This document shows positions 50,402 through 63,700 of a stretch of DNA of 64,000 bases, in pieces. Position numbers and translations under genes: made by a program. Source of the DNA: Paulownia fortunei (taxonomy: Eukaryota; Streptophyta; Magnoliopsida; Lamiales; Paulowniaceae); NCBI GenBank assembly GCA_019321725.1, contig CM033109.1:4929993-4993992 (forward strand), written 5' to 3'. Position 1 is the first letter of the stretch. Each line of letters starts with the position of its first letter. Under the pieces are notes generated by a model. It searched no databases, had not been told where the DNA came from, and was given only the letters and a program-made list of their open reading frames with translations.

Positions 50402-51500
50402 TCAAGTTAATTACTCAAAGATTGCAATGTTGCAAGTATAATAGAGCAATAAAATTACTGTATACCTTAATTTTCCCTCCCCTTTTCTACACATCTAATT
50501 TTCACCTTCCCTTTTTCGAACCCTTATTTCCTCATCCCTGTTTTGTGAAATTGATGCATTTTCAGCAACTCATTGCTCCATACTATATAAATAATTTTGA
50601 TATTTGAGAGAGTAAGAAATTAGGGTTCAAAAAGGGGGAAATGGAAAACTGGGGAAGAAATAGGGAAAAAATTCCTTCTATTTCAGCGAAGTTGGCATCA
50701 CATGCATTGCACAAATGTGATTTTGGCAAATTCGTCACCTGCGATGAAGGGGGTGTCCAGTGTCCTCGATCGGGCCAAAAACTGAAAACTAAGGGACCAA
50801 GTTAAAGAATTCGGTAATGAAGGGGACCAAAATGAGATTAAAGATAGTCAATAAAGTACTATTTAAGTGGTAAAATGACTTCAACACTCCAGAGTTCTTG
50901 GTTTCAAGTCTTGTATGTGGGTGGTTATCTATTTTAATAATAGTCAATATGTTGATTATAGATCTATATTGTTACTTGTTTAATATTAAATGTTGCAGAT
51001 TCTTATTAGTTTTTTGAGGTTCATATTTCTCATGTATTAATGTACCAAATTCATTCAAAAAAAAAAAAAAAGGTAAATAGATTGGAAATACCTTGGGGAC
51101 CAAATTGGTATTTTTGTCTATGGTGACTTGTGAAAAAAATTAAACCTTAACTTTTAATTTAAATATTTTTTTACCTTAAAATTGCTTTCTTCAATTTTAT
51201 GAGGCACTGAAATGCTATTTTTTTTATAACTAATATTTAGATACATGCCTCCATGTAAAATACTAATTAATGCCCTCAAAATATTCTGCTTTCTATTATA
51301 CAATTCACCAAGACTCGCATGTTCACTGCTTGTATAACCTCTATCTTATTAAAAGCTCTATTCATTCTTCTCATTTTAAGGTATAAAATAAAACTAAGTA
51401 CACTTTACAACTCGTAAAGAAGCCGCAATATTATGAAGTGTACGTTGATTTATTTTTTCTGAAGACTGCAACATAAGTGAATATCTTATGATTAATTTAG

Positions 51501-53665
51501 TTAAGGATCACAAAGGCCATGGAAGGACTCAGTGAAGACCATCGTGGATATATGCTGCGTAGGAAATCAGTAGTCGAATCAACTTGGCATGCAGTGGGAA
51601 CAGCCCAAGGGGCCATGCTGCACCCCAGTGCCCCCCCAGGCGTGGCTTCTGCTATTGAAGGGTACTACCACTCTTAAGTGTCACGTGCTCGGGCAATATC
51701 AGAGGCCGAAAGGATAGAGAGTGGGGCAGATTGGTGTAAAAAGAATTCCAGGAACCTGCAAAATACACGAGAATTGACTAAAACATATATTTGCGGGTCT
51801 GAAATGATATTGATCAAATAAATAGTTGACGAAAAATGATATTAATATCCAGCCTTTGGGCGGTTCCTACGGGATTCAATGAAGGTGTCACCATTTAAAG
51901 GTAAAGTACTATTCTCTTTTTCCAGCTTAGCAAAAACAATACTCATATAACGATACTGCTCCAGATATGAACCATAACTTTTCATGTTCAACAAGATGTT
52001 CCCAATCTAAAGTCAACTCTAGACATGTCATACAATTCAAAACCACTTTGTCTTTTTGTAGATGACATAAAATTCAAGGATAGAAGGCTTTCGACCATAT
52101 TATCTTGTTAAGTATAAAAGCAACAGAAATACCTGCGACAGTCTCATTCTACAATAAACTTTCTCTAAGGTACTTCTTAGATAGACACTATTCTGGTTTG
52201 CTTTCCTTTGCTATATATAACATAAAGGTGCCCTACAAGGCGAAGGTAATTCTAATCAGCCCTGAAGAACAAACTGCAAGTCGCAAGGCATGGGCTTTAG
52301 TCAAGTGAATTTAAATTATTTTGATCAAACAACTTGGAAATATTGGAAAATTTAAATTCACTCTGGCCATTTCCATCCCTCCCCCACTCCCCAAACACGC
52401 ACAAACCAAAAAAATAAAAATAAAAATTGGAAAACAAAGAAAAAGAAACAACTAAGTAATTAATGTGAGGACTATCTAAGAGATTTCTTGCCTATAGAGT
52501 CCTCTTCCAAATTGGAAGCTTCAACTTAAATGGAATCTTACAAAAAGAATTTGATACACTTTGCACCATTAGATAAGGTCATTTGTTGCCAAAATAACAA
52601 TTGGCATTTATTGTTTGGATTGCCATTAACCTCATATAGCAAATGGAATATGGCCATCAATATTTGACCATTGAATAAAGTTCTATGAGCTCAATTATCA
52701 ACCAAGGGGTCCATAGCTCAGTGGTAGAGCATTTGACTGCAGATCAAGAGGTCACCGGTTCGAACCCGGTTGGGCCCTTCAAATAATATTTTTTCACTCC
52801 ACAAGTATTCTGTGCACCTCAATGTGGTTTACCAATAAAAGATTAGTTAACTAAAATGATCTCAAGCTTCCTTTGGCTGGGCTAACTTCTAAAGATCCAG
52901 GGCAAAAAAACAATAGTACAGAAATAATGTTCATATCGAGCAAATCCCCCAAACTGGATTTAAATGGTGGTTCTTGTACAATAAACCTACATCACCTGAC
53001 AAGGAAAATACTGAGATACGCAACTCTATAACATCAATAACAGCAACAGAGAAAGAAGCTCATGGACTAGCTCCATGAAATAATTAAAACAAATCTATGA
53101 GTTATTTGCATCGTAGACTGCTGAGCAGAGATTTGTGCAAAAGAAATAGCATAGTTTCAATAATCAGTTTTAATTCTAAATTTATGTAATGAAAAGGCCA
53201 TACAAAACGCAAGCAATTTCTGGATGATAAAAAGGAACTGGTTGGTAAAAATTTCATACACTTTTGGATATAGTGTTATTATTCTAGAGGTTTTAGGGAG
53301 ACAAACATGAAATCCAATGATAGGCCAGTCCATTGTATTTCCTTGCCTTTCTGCAGCCGATGTGTCATTTAATAAGGAATCAACTCTAGATAGCTAAATA
53401 TGTTTCCAAACTAGCAACTCCAATATAGGTACTCCAAGAATCACTATGCAATAGAACAATGATGAATAATAATGTCTTCTATCCTCTCCGAGCCGATCTA
53501 TCTATTACTGACAATAAAAGGATGGATCAAAAAACAAACAGTACAAAACATACCTGAGGATGGATCATTGATCCTCCGACTGCAAGGAAATATGCTGTGC
53601 TCCCAGATGTCGCTGACAAAATCAGACCATTCCCTTTTACGTAGGTGATAAACGATTTGTCGCAA
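51501..53665 (-). pseudogene. NADK1 3'-end pseudogene fragment
   Basis: A broken copy of the last two NADK1 exons. The 3' part of the penultimate exon (53665-53554) is still open and keeps its CAG|GTATGT donor, but it starts abruptly and has changed residues; for example QGDG of the parent reads KGNG here. The last exon (51755-51501) is 255 bases against 309 in the parent, with two internal deletions (about 17 and 37 bases) that wreck the frame. The upstream kinase exons, including the GGDGT-bearing one, are absent, so no kinase could be made. Confidence 0.88.
52707..52778 (+). tRNA. tRNA-Cys (GCA), copy 1
   Basis: A 72-base cloverleaf. The acceptor stem pairs GGGTCCA with TGGGCCC and leaves a T discriminator base. 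The D arm (A box) is tagctcagtggtagagc. The anticodon loop is gactGCAgatc, giving anticodon GCA. The T arm (B box) is ggttcgaaccc. There is no intron and no encoded CCA, as usual for eukaryotes. A T-run follows within about 20 bases as a likely Pol III terminator. It is identical in sequence to the copy at 56604 and sits between the two NADK pseudo-exons on the opposite strand. Confidence 0.95.
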
Positions 53666-54754
53666 ACTCTAACATACATGCATCCAGGAACTTCATATCA
53701 AGTCTTTCCTTCAGTATTAACCCAGAGATTGCAACGTTCCAAATATAATAGAGCAATTGAAAGTACTGTCTACCTTAATTTTCTCTCCCCCTTTTCTGCA
53801 CATTTAAATTTTCCCCTCCCTTTTCCGAACCCTAATTTCCTCATCCCCATTTTGTGAAACTGATGCATTTTCTGCAATTCATCGCTCCATATTATATGTA
53901 TAGGCTTTAAATTGATCATTTGGGCTAATAATTTGTGTTGGGTTGAATCTGAAATTACGGTTTAAAAAGGGGAAGCAACAATTAGGGCAATAGAAGGTGG
54001 AAAGGTGAATGTGGGGAAGCAATAGGGGAATTTTTCCCTCCATTTCAGCTAAGTTGGCATCACGTTCATTGCACACGTGTGATTTTGGCAAATTCGTCAC
54101 CTGCCATGAAGAGGTGTCCTCAATCGAGCCAAAATTGAGATATAAGGCGCCAATTTTAAGAATTCGGCAGAGGAGTGGAGGAGGTATTGTTTAAACGGTA
54201 AAGTAAATTTGTATTGAATCCCATATATATGTGAATTTTATATATTTTAATAGTAATAAATAATAATATATTGATTATAAATTATTAATACTTATTAAAT
54301 AATGAATAGTGCATATTGCTTTTAATTTTTTTATAATAAATATATTTTATGCATTGATGCAATTGATTCATTAAAAGAAAAAAGAGAGACTGGGAAAAAC
54401 TTGTGGGCCAAATTGACATTTTTGCCTAAGGTGACTGGTGAACAAAATTCAACCTTAAAGTTTAATTTAAATATTTTTTGACCTTAGCATTGCTTTCTTC
54501 CATTTTTACGACCCACTGAATTGCTAGTTTTTAATAACAAATATTTAGATATATGCCTCCATCGTAAAATTCTGATTAAATTCCTGAAAATATGCTGCCA
54601 AGATTCACATGTTCACTGCATGTATAACCTGTATCTCATCAAACGCTCTATTCATTCTTCTAATCTTATGGGATGTAAAACAAAACTAGGTACACTTTAC
54701 CACAATATAAGAGCATTTCTTTGTCTAATTCTGAGGAGGAAAACATTAATTTAG

Positions 54755-57700
54755 TTAAGGATCACTAGGGCCATCGAAGGACTGAGTCTTCCTCAAATTC
54801 CAGTGAAGACCGTCGTGGATGCTGCGTAGGAAATCACTAGTCGAATCAACTTGACACGCAGTAGGAACAGGCCAAGGGGCCATGCTGCACACCAGTGCAT
54901 CTCCAGGGGCCAACTGTTTCCTGCCCTTGCCATCAAATGACACCCAAGCGTGGCTTCTGCTATTGAAGGGTACCACCACTCTAAGTGTCACGTGCTCCGG
55001 CAATATCAGAGGCCGAAACGACAGAGAGTGGGGGCAGATTGGTGTAAAAAGAATTGCAGGAACCTGTAAAATATACAAGAATTGAGTAAAACGTATCAGC
55101 TGTATCACCATTTAGAAGTAAAGTACTATTCTCTTTTTCAAACTTGGCAGAAAAAAAATACTCTCGTACAACGATACTGCTCCAGATATGAACCATCACT
55201 TTTCATGTTCAACAAGATGTTCCCAATTTAAAGTCAACTCTAGACATGTCATACAATTCAAAACCGCTTTGTCTTTCCGTAGATGACATAAAATTCAAGG
55301 ATAGAGGGCTTCCGACAATATTATCTTGTTACGTATTAAAATCAGCAGAAATACTTGTTTATGGACGGTCTCATTCTACAATAAACTTTCTCTAAGGTTC
55401 CTCTTAGATAGACACCATTCTTGTTTTCTTTGCTATATATAACATAAAGGTGCCCTACTAGGCAAAGGCAATTCTAATCAGCTCTGATGAACAAAGTGCA
55501 AGTCACAAGGCATGGAATTTAGTCAAGTGAATATGAATTATTTATTATCAACCTGGAATTATGGAAAAATTAAATTCACTCTAGCAATTTCCGTGTCCCC
55601 CCCCACCCCCCCACCCCAAAAAAAAAAAAAAGGAAAACAAAGAAAAAGAAATACAGACACACTTATAAATAACTACATATGCATGTCATTAGTGACCTTT
55701 CACTCCCAAACAGGTAACAGAAGGGAGAGAAAAATTGAGGATTAAATACTTTTTCCACTTCGGATTTTTGGATGGTGATTGGTGCAGTCTAGTGTGTTCA
55801 TGCCCACAGAAAGAATCAGGAGAATTTTATAGCAGAAGATCCTATCCATCAACATTGTTATCTAGTTCAACTGAAACCAAGATTTTATCAGTAGAAGGCA
55901 CAGAGTTCTGCCATGATATCAATCTGGGTGACAGAATACTTTATAACGTAGAGACCCTAAAGCTTGTTTATTAGGTTTTTCTCAATTCTACTACAGTAAG
56001 GTTTTTCTTCTCTAACATTCTTCATTCACCAAAAAAACTGAAAAAGGAAATTTTTAACATAAAAAATACTGATAACAGTTCAATCCGCCTGAAATTAGCC
56101 CAATGCTTTACATATTAATGAGAAACTTTTTCAATAATTATATGTTTTAGAGGGCAAAGCTTAGACTAAAAAAATTCAGTACTGTATTAAGCCAAGCTTC
56201 GGCCAGCTACAGTGGCTCATACAGCCGAATCATGAAAATGTCCCTTTTCCTGCAAGTAACAAATAAGTAATTAACATGAGGACTACCTAAGAGATTTCTT
56301 GCCTATTTAGAGTCCGCTTTCTTTTTGGAAGGTTTGACTTAAATGGAAGTTAACAAAAAGAATTTGATACAGGAACCTCAAAGGCGGCATGACACTCATT
56401 CCAAAAGAGGGCCATCTGGTATCAGCTTACTGTCTGATATCAGATTACATTTTTTTTTTGCACCATTAGATAAGATCATTTGCTGCCAAAATAACAATTG
56501 GCATTTGTTGTTTGGCTTGCTTTTAACCTCATATAGCATATGTTATATGAGCATCAATGTTTGACCATTGAATAAGGTTGTATGAGCATATTTACCAACA
56601 TATGGGTCCATAGCTCAGTGGTAGAGCATTTGACTGCAGATCAAGAGGTCACCGGTTCGAACCCGGTTGGGCCCTTCAAATTATATCTTTTTACTCCATA
56701 AATTTTCTATGCATGTCAATATGGTTTATAAATTAAGGAATAGTTATCTCATGAAGCTAATAATATGATCTCAATCTTTGTTTGGCTGAGCTAACTTCTA
56801 AAGATCCAGGCAGGGTAAAAAATAATACAGAAATCACGTTCACATGAAGCAAATCCCCCAAACTGGATTTAAATGGTGGGTCTTGTAAAATAAACCTAGA
56901 TCACCTGACATGGAAAATACTGACATACGGAACTCTAAAACATCAATAACAGCAACAGAGAAGTTCATGGACTAGCTCCATGAATAATTGAAAAACATCT
57001 ATTGAGTTATTTGCGACTACTGAGCATAGGTGTGGTCGATCATCTTCATTACCCCACTATGGACGTATAAATGAAATAGCATAGCTTTCAGTTGAATCAG
57101 TTTAAATTTTAAATTTATGTAATGACAAGTTCATAGAAATGTAAGTAGATGATAAAAGGAACTGGTTGGTAATCATTTCATGCACTTTTGGATATAGTAT
57201 TATTATTCGTGTAATACTATCTGAAGAGTTCTGATGTATTGGAGTTATGGACAAACATGAAATTCAATGATAGGTCAGTCCATTGTATTTCCTTGCCTTT
57301 CTGCAGCCGATGTGCCATTTAATAACCAATCAACTTTAGATAGCTAGATTTGTTTCCCATACTAGCTAATTCCCATCTAGGTAATCCAAGACCCAATATG
57401 CAATAGAACAATGATGTTTTCTATCCTCTCCGAGCTGATCTATCTAGTACTGAAAAAAAAAAAGGATGGATCAAACAACAAAGTGCAAAACATACCTGAG
57501 GATGGACCATTGATCCTCCGGCTGCAAGGGAATATGCTGTGCTCCCAGATGTCGTTGACAAAATCAGACCATCCCCTTGTACGCAGGTGACAAACGAGTT
57601 GTCGCAATAGCATTCCAGATTTGTGAGGAACGATGATATTCCACGGTCAATTGTTACCTCATTTAGGACAAGCATGGGACCTTCATTCTCATATTCACTT

Positions 57701-60700
57701 TTAGCCTCATCTCGGATGATATGACACTGCAGTCGATGCCTTAACGTGATACTTATAGGACCACGAAGGATTGAATTAAGATACTCGCGATAATGTTCAC
57801 TATCTGAATCTGTTAAAGATAAATTGACAGGGAAGATGGAAGCTTTTCTATGAGATACTTGATAGATATGCTATAATCATGTGCAGAATAAGAAACCCTT
57901 TCAGGAAGATTAAGGATACAAAATGGGGTCATGAAACCAAGAGAACCTAAAGAGAATGGCACGATGGGAGGAACTGGACCTTTGAACATAGATGCAGCCT
58001 GCAAAAATAAAAATTGTTCTTTCTTTTAATTACCAAAACTGCAATATAAAGATCATGGGAGACCGACTAGTCATGAAATTGGCCATCAACCTCAAAATTC
58101 CATCTTTACGGTTTCTAGTTTGAAATAAAAGAAAACAAACATGTTGCAGTTACAGTCCAATGAACAGTAAACAACAATAATGTATACGAAATTGACTGCT
58201 CTGCACTCCAAGCTTGAGCCCTTGTATGCAATAATAGTGGCAACCGCAAAAAACTCACTACCAAATCCCAGGCAGACGAATTTCCAATGATACCATATTT
58301 AAGAAAAGCACCACAAGAAGCTGTATCACACACTGATGATAAAAAAGTTCTCTTTAACTCAGATAACCTACACTTCACATTTTTCCTGTGCTCTTTAAGA
58401 AACTCAAATTGTTTGGTCTTCAATCTAACTACCAGCAATGTTCAAGGCAATATAAACACAATACAAAAGCCACAGCACTATATAGAAGAGATTCTCTTTT
58501 GCGCAATGCATGAATGACTCTGCAGCTTAAGTGAAGTCAGTCCTCATCAAAAAGCAAAAAAATTCTGTTACACTACTTGACTCATGGTGAAATAAAGTGA
58601 TTGGTTATTTTAGGATTTGTCCCAACAGTAACAGGAAATTGATGGTTGCTATCTGGAAGATGAGAATAGTTATTTATTATAGTCTCCGCCAGACAATAAA
58701 AAAGAGTTTAGCTCACATTTAATTTTCATTTTTTGCATTAAGCTTCGCATTAAGTAAAACCTAGTAATCACCACCCGTAAAAGAAGAGGGACTAACCATC
58801 TTCAGGTCATTTCTTTTACATTTGTCCCAATATTTAACCTAATGTAAGTACAAAATTCCAACCAAATCTGCCATTTGTTAGTTTGTTTCAAAAAAATTAT
58901 CAGCATCTACATCTTTTCAATCTTATTTTATATTAATCATAGAAATTTTCTCAACAGTAGTCTGTATAGAAAATTCTGCAATTGGTGTGTAAGTCTAATA
59001 TAGCTTGTTTTCTTCATCTGTTGGAAGACAGATCATGAAGTTGAAGCAGTGTGAAGGAAAGAGATTGCTCGTTCCATGGAATAATTTCATAGAGTCCAGC
59101 ATTGGCCTCGCTTAGTGTTTTCACTTCTGCCCCAGCATTATTTAGCCATTACGTTGTCTTTATCAAGAACCAGCAGAATCGCAAAGCAATGGATTCTACA
59201 TTGTATTTGAAATACCAATAGGAAAATCTCATACTATTTCTGGGTTTCTTTTCCCAAAAATTTTGATAAAACTTCAAATGGGAATCTAAAAGATCTTCTG
59301 CAGTAATTGGCGTACTGGAGCCTCTGCATGTGTCTCAACTTTGTTTCTAGGCATTGAAGTACAACAAAGCAATATTTACTTTAAAGAAAAGAATAAACGA
59401 AAGGCCTCCTGAATCTCATTAAAAGGACCAAAAACACACATACCCAAAGGACAGTTCCATCTCCCCCCAGAGTTACAATGAGATCAACCTTTGTATGCAG
59501 GAGCAGCACATCCTTGTCTGTGGAAACAAGCACAGTCAGGAGTACTGGAGCAGAAAGTTTAACAAGCGCATGACTAGCAAAGAACATATACTGCCACCAT
59601 TCTAGATTGTTAATGTACTATAGCAGAGATAAAGCTTGTATACATGAGATAATTTCATGCATCAATGAAGTAAAGAAGTGTCAGCATATCATTTCTAAAT
59701 AGAAAGGTGAGAAAGAGGACAGAAAACTATTGCCCAAATGTTAAATTTAGTTCCCATAATATAAACAGGAATGATCCCATTTAGTGGTACTCCCTACTTT
59801 ACAGTGGTAAAAAACATAGCAGATATTGCGCAGACAAGAAATGTCAAAAAACCTCAAATGTCGAAAAGCAAAACTGGACATGGTAAAAGAAAAAATATGA
59901 AACAATAAAAGGAAGCAAATCACATGCTGAAACTATATAAACCGTAAATTGAGAAGCCACTGGAATTAGAGTAGTAAAAAGGGAATCAAAAAGCATCTAA
60001 TTAATATGAACTATAAAAGGGAAATTTAGCTTACCATCCAGCCAGGTTTGTACAAAGCTATAGTATGATGATTCTGTCAAAAGCTCAGACTTCACTCGTG
60101 GCTCCACAAATATTTTTAATTTTTTCTCCTCTTTCAACCATCTGCAAAGGAGATAAAGGAATCCCCAATTTTAACACATTATATGACTTATCAAGTACTA
60201 ACTCAGTAAAGGCCCTGAATAAAGCAGCACATTTTCATTGTTCAACTAGTATCAAAAGAGAGCAATAATGTGGAGATAAATTTAAGAGATGAATATAGCA
60301 GAAGATTTTGAAAATGGGGGCATCTAAACCTGAGAGAAAATTCACATCTCCCAAAAGTCAAACAAGAAACTGAATCTCAAATTTTGGCCAGCAACATGTA
60401 TTCATGTCGGAGAATTCTACAATTTGACATTTAACGAATGAATCATCTGAAAATAATTTTGCATCATGAAGCTCCCTCAAGTGTAATGTTATCACAAAAT
60501 AATTGACAGCACAAGAAACTAATCCATTTGAAAAAGCATCAGTTGGCAACAGAGGGAGTAATATAAACATTATGCACCATATGGTTCAAAACTTCAGATA
60601 AATAAGAGAAGTCCCCATAAGAGAACTACATATCTAGTAACCCTAACCCACTTAGCTAGAAGGTGTCTGTGTATAGTATGTATATCAGTTCTCATAAGCT

Positions 60701-63700
60701 GTTAGGGTAATAGCAATGATTCTTTGACATTTTTCCCATACATATTTTCTTTACAAAAGTATGCGCCTAATTGAACAACTTGCATTATCTAGATGAACTG
60801 GGAAAATTATTACACGTCGACCACAACGTTCTTCTGGGATCAATATGCTCAAACTTCTTAGGGCCACAGCAAACAGTAACTTAAGTCTCTTACAACGTTG
60901 AAGTCTGATACAGAGTCTTAGACACATCCTTACAGTTTCTAATGGAAAATAATAGCAAAAGACACAGTCCAATAACCAATACCAACGAATTCTGGTGAAA
61001 CTATACAGTAAAAATTGTGCACATAGGTTACCTCTATCAGATAATAAACCTTCTTTACACAAGCCAGAAAAATCAAGCACATTAAATTATCAGCAATTAA
61101 CGTCATGGGGCTATATAATACACATTATAGAATTCTTTTACTAAGAAACAAAAAGGTTCGTTGCCCCTTTCCCTTCCAGACAAACTTTAAAAGGTTCCAA
61201 AGCATCAAAAGAAGCAAATTTCCTGCAGGATCATGATATTTTCTTGGTGAGCTATTTACTTTGCATACATCAGCAATGTGGCAGATAATCATCAGTCGGC
61301 AGTTCTTGCTCAAGGCCATTATTATCTACACATTATGACATCTGAGTTTTTTCTGTGCTTGTCACTAAGGCTGAGTAATTTGAAAAGCTCAACTTCAGTT
61401 ACATTTTCTCAGTTCTTGGTATTCAGCAAGTTATAAAAACTAAGCGCAGGTCAATCAGGTATCGAAACCAAAAAAATGGTTGAATCCTCAGATTTTCAAG
61501 CATCCTACCTGACAATTTCGAAACATAGAATGCTGACAGAAGTAGAATTTGGCTTGGTCAATATTAGCACAGTTTGTGGAGGCGATTCCCACTTCAAAGA
61601 AATCTGAAACAAAAATTAAGGGGGAAAAAAGGTTTGCTTATACAGTATTACTTAAAAATACATTTTAAACAGTGAATTTGGAGGAATGGAATTCATAACC
61701 AAAGAATGAGAGATCAAATCAAAGTGACATAAGATAATAGCTATACCTGTTTACTGCTGCGCTCTGCAGTTGTTATATTACCCTTCTCAAAAGAGACAAT
61801 GTCATGTTTGTGGCGATTACATTTTTCACCCTTGCAGTACCATGATAGCTTAAATGATGCCTATCTCCACAAGCCAACACATCAATTCTTAAAGATCAAG
61901 TAGCCAGCTATAGTAAATTGCAATTATTTTCAGTGAACTTACTGATCTAGGAGAAAATATCTCACAAAAAACAAAACTAACATAGCCAGAAAAGGCACAT
62001 CTGACATTTATCTTTGTGATCTGAATAACAGAAAAAAGGAAGCCGCACAAATACACAAAACTCAGTACTTTAGCAAGAAAACCATGATGTTTGGAGCTCA
62101 CAAAAGTCAATATCTCATGAATGTTCATGAAGTTCATTTGTTATATTGAGTCTTGTGTTGTACTTTCACCTCATCATTGATGACTTAAGATTATTCTAGA
62201 GGAGACCGCAGCATACATTTTAATCAGGTTCCCTTGCTATAGTTTGATCTTTTACTCTTCTCTCATGTTATATTTTCCTTTGTTTCTTTCTCATTTCTGA
62301 AGAATTTCAACCCCATGGTTGCTTAGTAACTATTCTCAACCTATGTAAACTATAACGAAACTAACACATATTTATTTTTTTAAAAAAAAAAAAATTAGCA
62401 AACAAGAATCTAAATTTTGATAAACATTAGGATGCAATGACACACCTTCCGCATCATCTTATTTGAGATGGCAGAGGAGTCGGAATCAGATTCACCATCT
62501 CGAAGAACCTCGTGAGCGGAGATATCATCTTTCCCACTGCAAAACTCACATTGATCACCATTTTCATGTGACAACACAGTTCGGTCTTCCAAGTTTCCAG
62601 CTCTCTCAACATTTAACTCACTGCAATGCCCTCCTAATGACAGCACCGCAAAGCAATCAGCAGATAGTATCACAAAAGGATACGAACCAAAACTTTAGCA
62701 TTCATAAAAAAACTTCATTTCAGAAAAGTAAACAAGAAAAAGAAAAGAATTCTTTTAATCTTTCAGCTTCTTGGATGCACACATCATAAGTTGGTCCTGA
62801 AATTTGGTGTCAACAAACCATATCTTTCACAAACCTGAGGAGACACAACCTGTATAACTGATGATTTTGATGTAAAAATTGGATAAGAGGAAAGTCTCAA
62901 AACTAAGCACCCAATTTAATTTGATTCATGTGTAGGCTATTAAACGATGCTGCTTATTTTTGCTGCTCCCTCATTCTTGATTTGCACTGCCAACCCCCAC
63001 GAAAACAGCAGATTAATAGGGTCTATGTATGCGATAATGAGTTCGCTGTGCAACTTGAAGTTTAAAGGTTCTTCGTTCTTTTATAAGTTTTAACTACAAA
63101 GAACTCAGATAGCAGCAAAACACTCTAAAATGCTAAAATCTTTGCAGATGAACAATATGTGCAGGTGATAATCATTACAAAAATAAAGAGATGAAGTTCA
63201 AAGATGAAACAATGTACAAAAAGGAAAAAGGCAAATGAATTGAGAAATGAGGGCAACACAATGCGCCCAACGATCGATCCTCATGGTGATGAGCAGAAGC
63301 TCAGTTGACCTAAACATTATTGACAAAGAAAGTAAAAGAGGGTTTCATTTGAATCACAACGGGATAAACATCTGGCTTTTGGAAATTAAAACAACCATGA
63401 GATGAACAGGATATTAATCAATCAACTTCAGCTGCCTCCTGAATGATGTTGTAGAGAAAGAGATAGGTTTCATATATAACTATGGTACAAAATTCTAACA
63501 GCAAAATTTAACTGTCAGGGGAGATGGAAAATGAAAAGAGTTCATATTTTCCACGTCATTGACAAAACATACATTGAGGAATCCTACAGAGCTATGAAAG
63601 AATCTCTAGGTTTTATCAATCATAAGCACAAAGGAAGTGGCAACAACTCAATCATATCTGATTATATGCAAAGTATGTTTTTCTTCAAAAGGAAATTTCA

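Larger units (their letters stand above)
50402..53665 (-). repeat. Tandem segmental duplication, unit A (truncated NADK1 3' region plus tRNA-Cys)
   Basis: This 3.3 kb unit is collinear with 53698-57608. Shared landmarks in order: the ataatagagcaat block (50438 versus 53747), the gcaaattcgtcacctgc block (50725 versus 54087), the last NADK exon (51501-51755 versus 54755-55063), cataaaattcaaggatagag-type text (52067 versus 55287), the tRNA-Cys (52707 versus 56604) and the 3' part of the penultimate NADK exon (53554 versus 57496). The homology stops inside that exon, which marks the breakpoint. Confidence 0.88.
53698..57608 (-). repeat. Tandem segmental duplication, unit B (contains the functional NADK1 3' end)
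   Basis: This 3.9 kb unit is the counterpart of 50402-53665 and is continuous with the intact NADK1 exons. It is about 650 bases longer, mainly because of a segment at about 55655-56260 that has no counterpart in unit A (both flanks match: aacaaagaaaaagaaa on one side, aagtaattaa-atgaggacta on the other). The junction between the units lies at about 53666-53697. Confidence 0.88.

Noticed and set aside
53645..54194. Plus-strand frames in the duplication units (53645-53857, 54009-54194 and the similar 50422-50607)
   Set aside because: They lie in duplicated noncoding DNA, differ between units by frame-breaking changes and have no domain.
62621..62673. Extension of the NADK1 exon upstream to 62673, or a true start there
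   Set aside because: That frame opens with GTG, not ATG. A strong TTGCAG acceptor at 62621-62623 gives an in-phase join to a candidate upstream exon.
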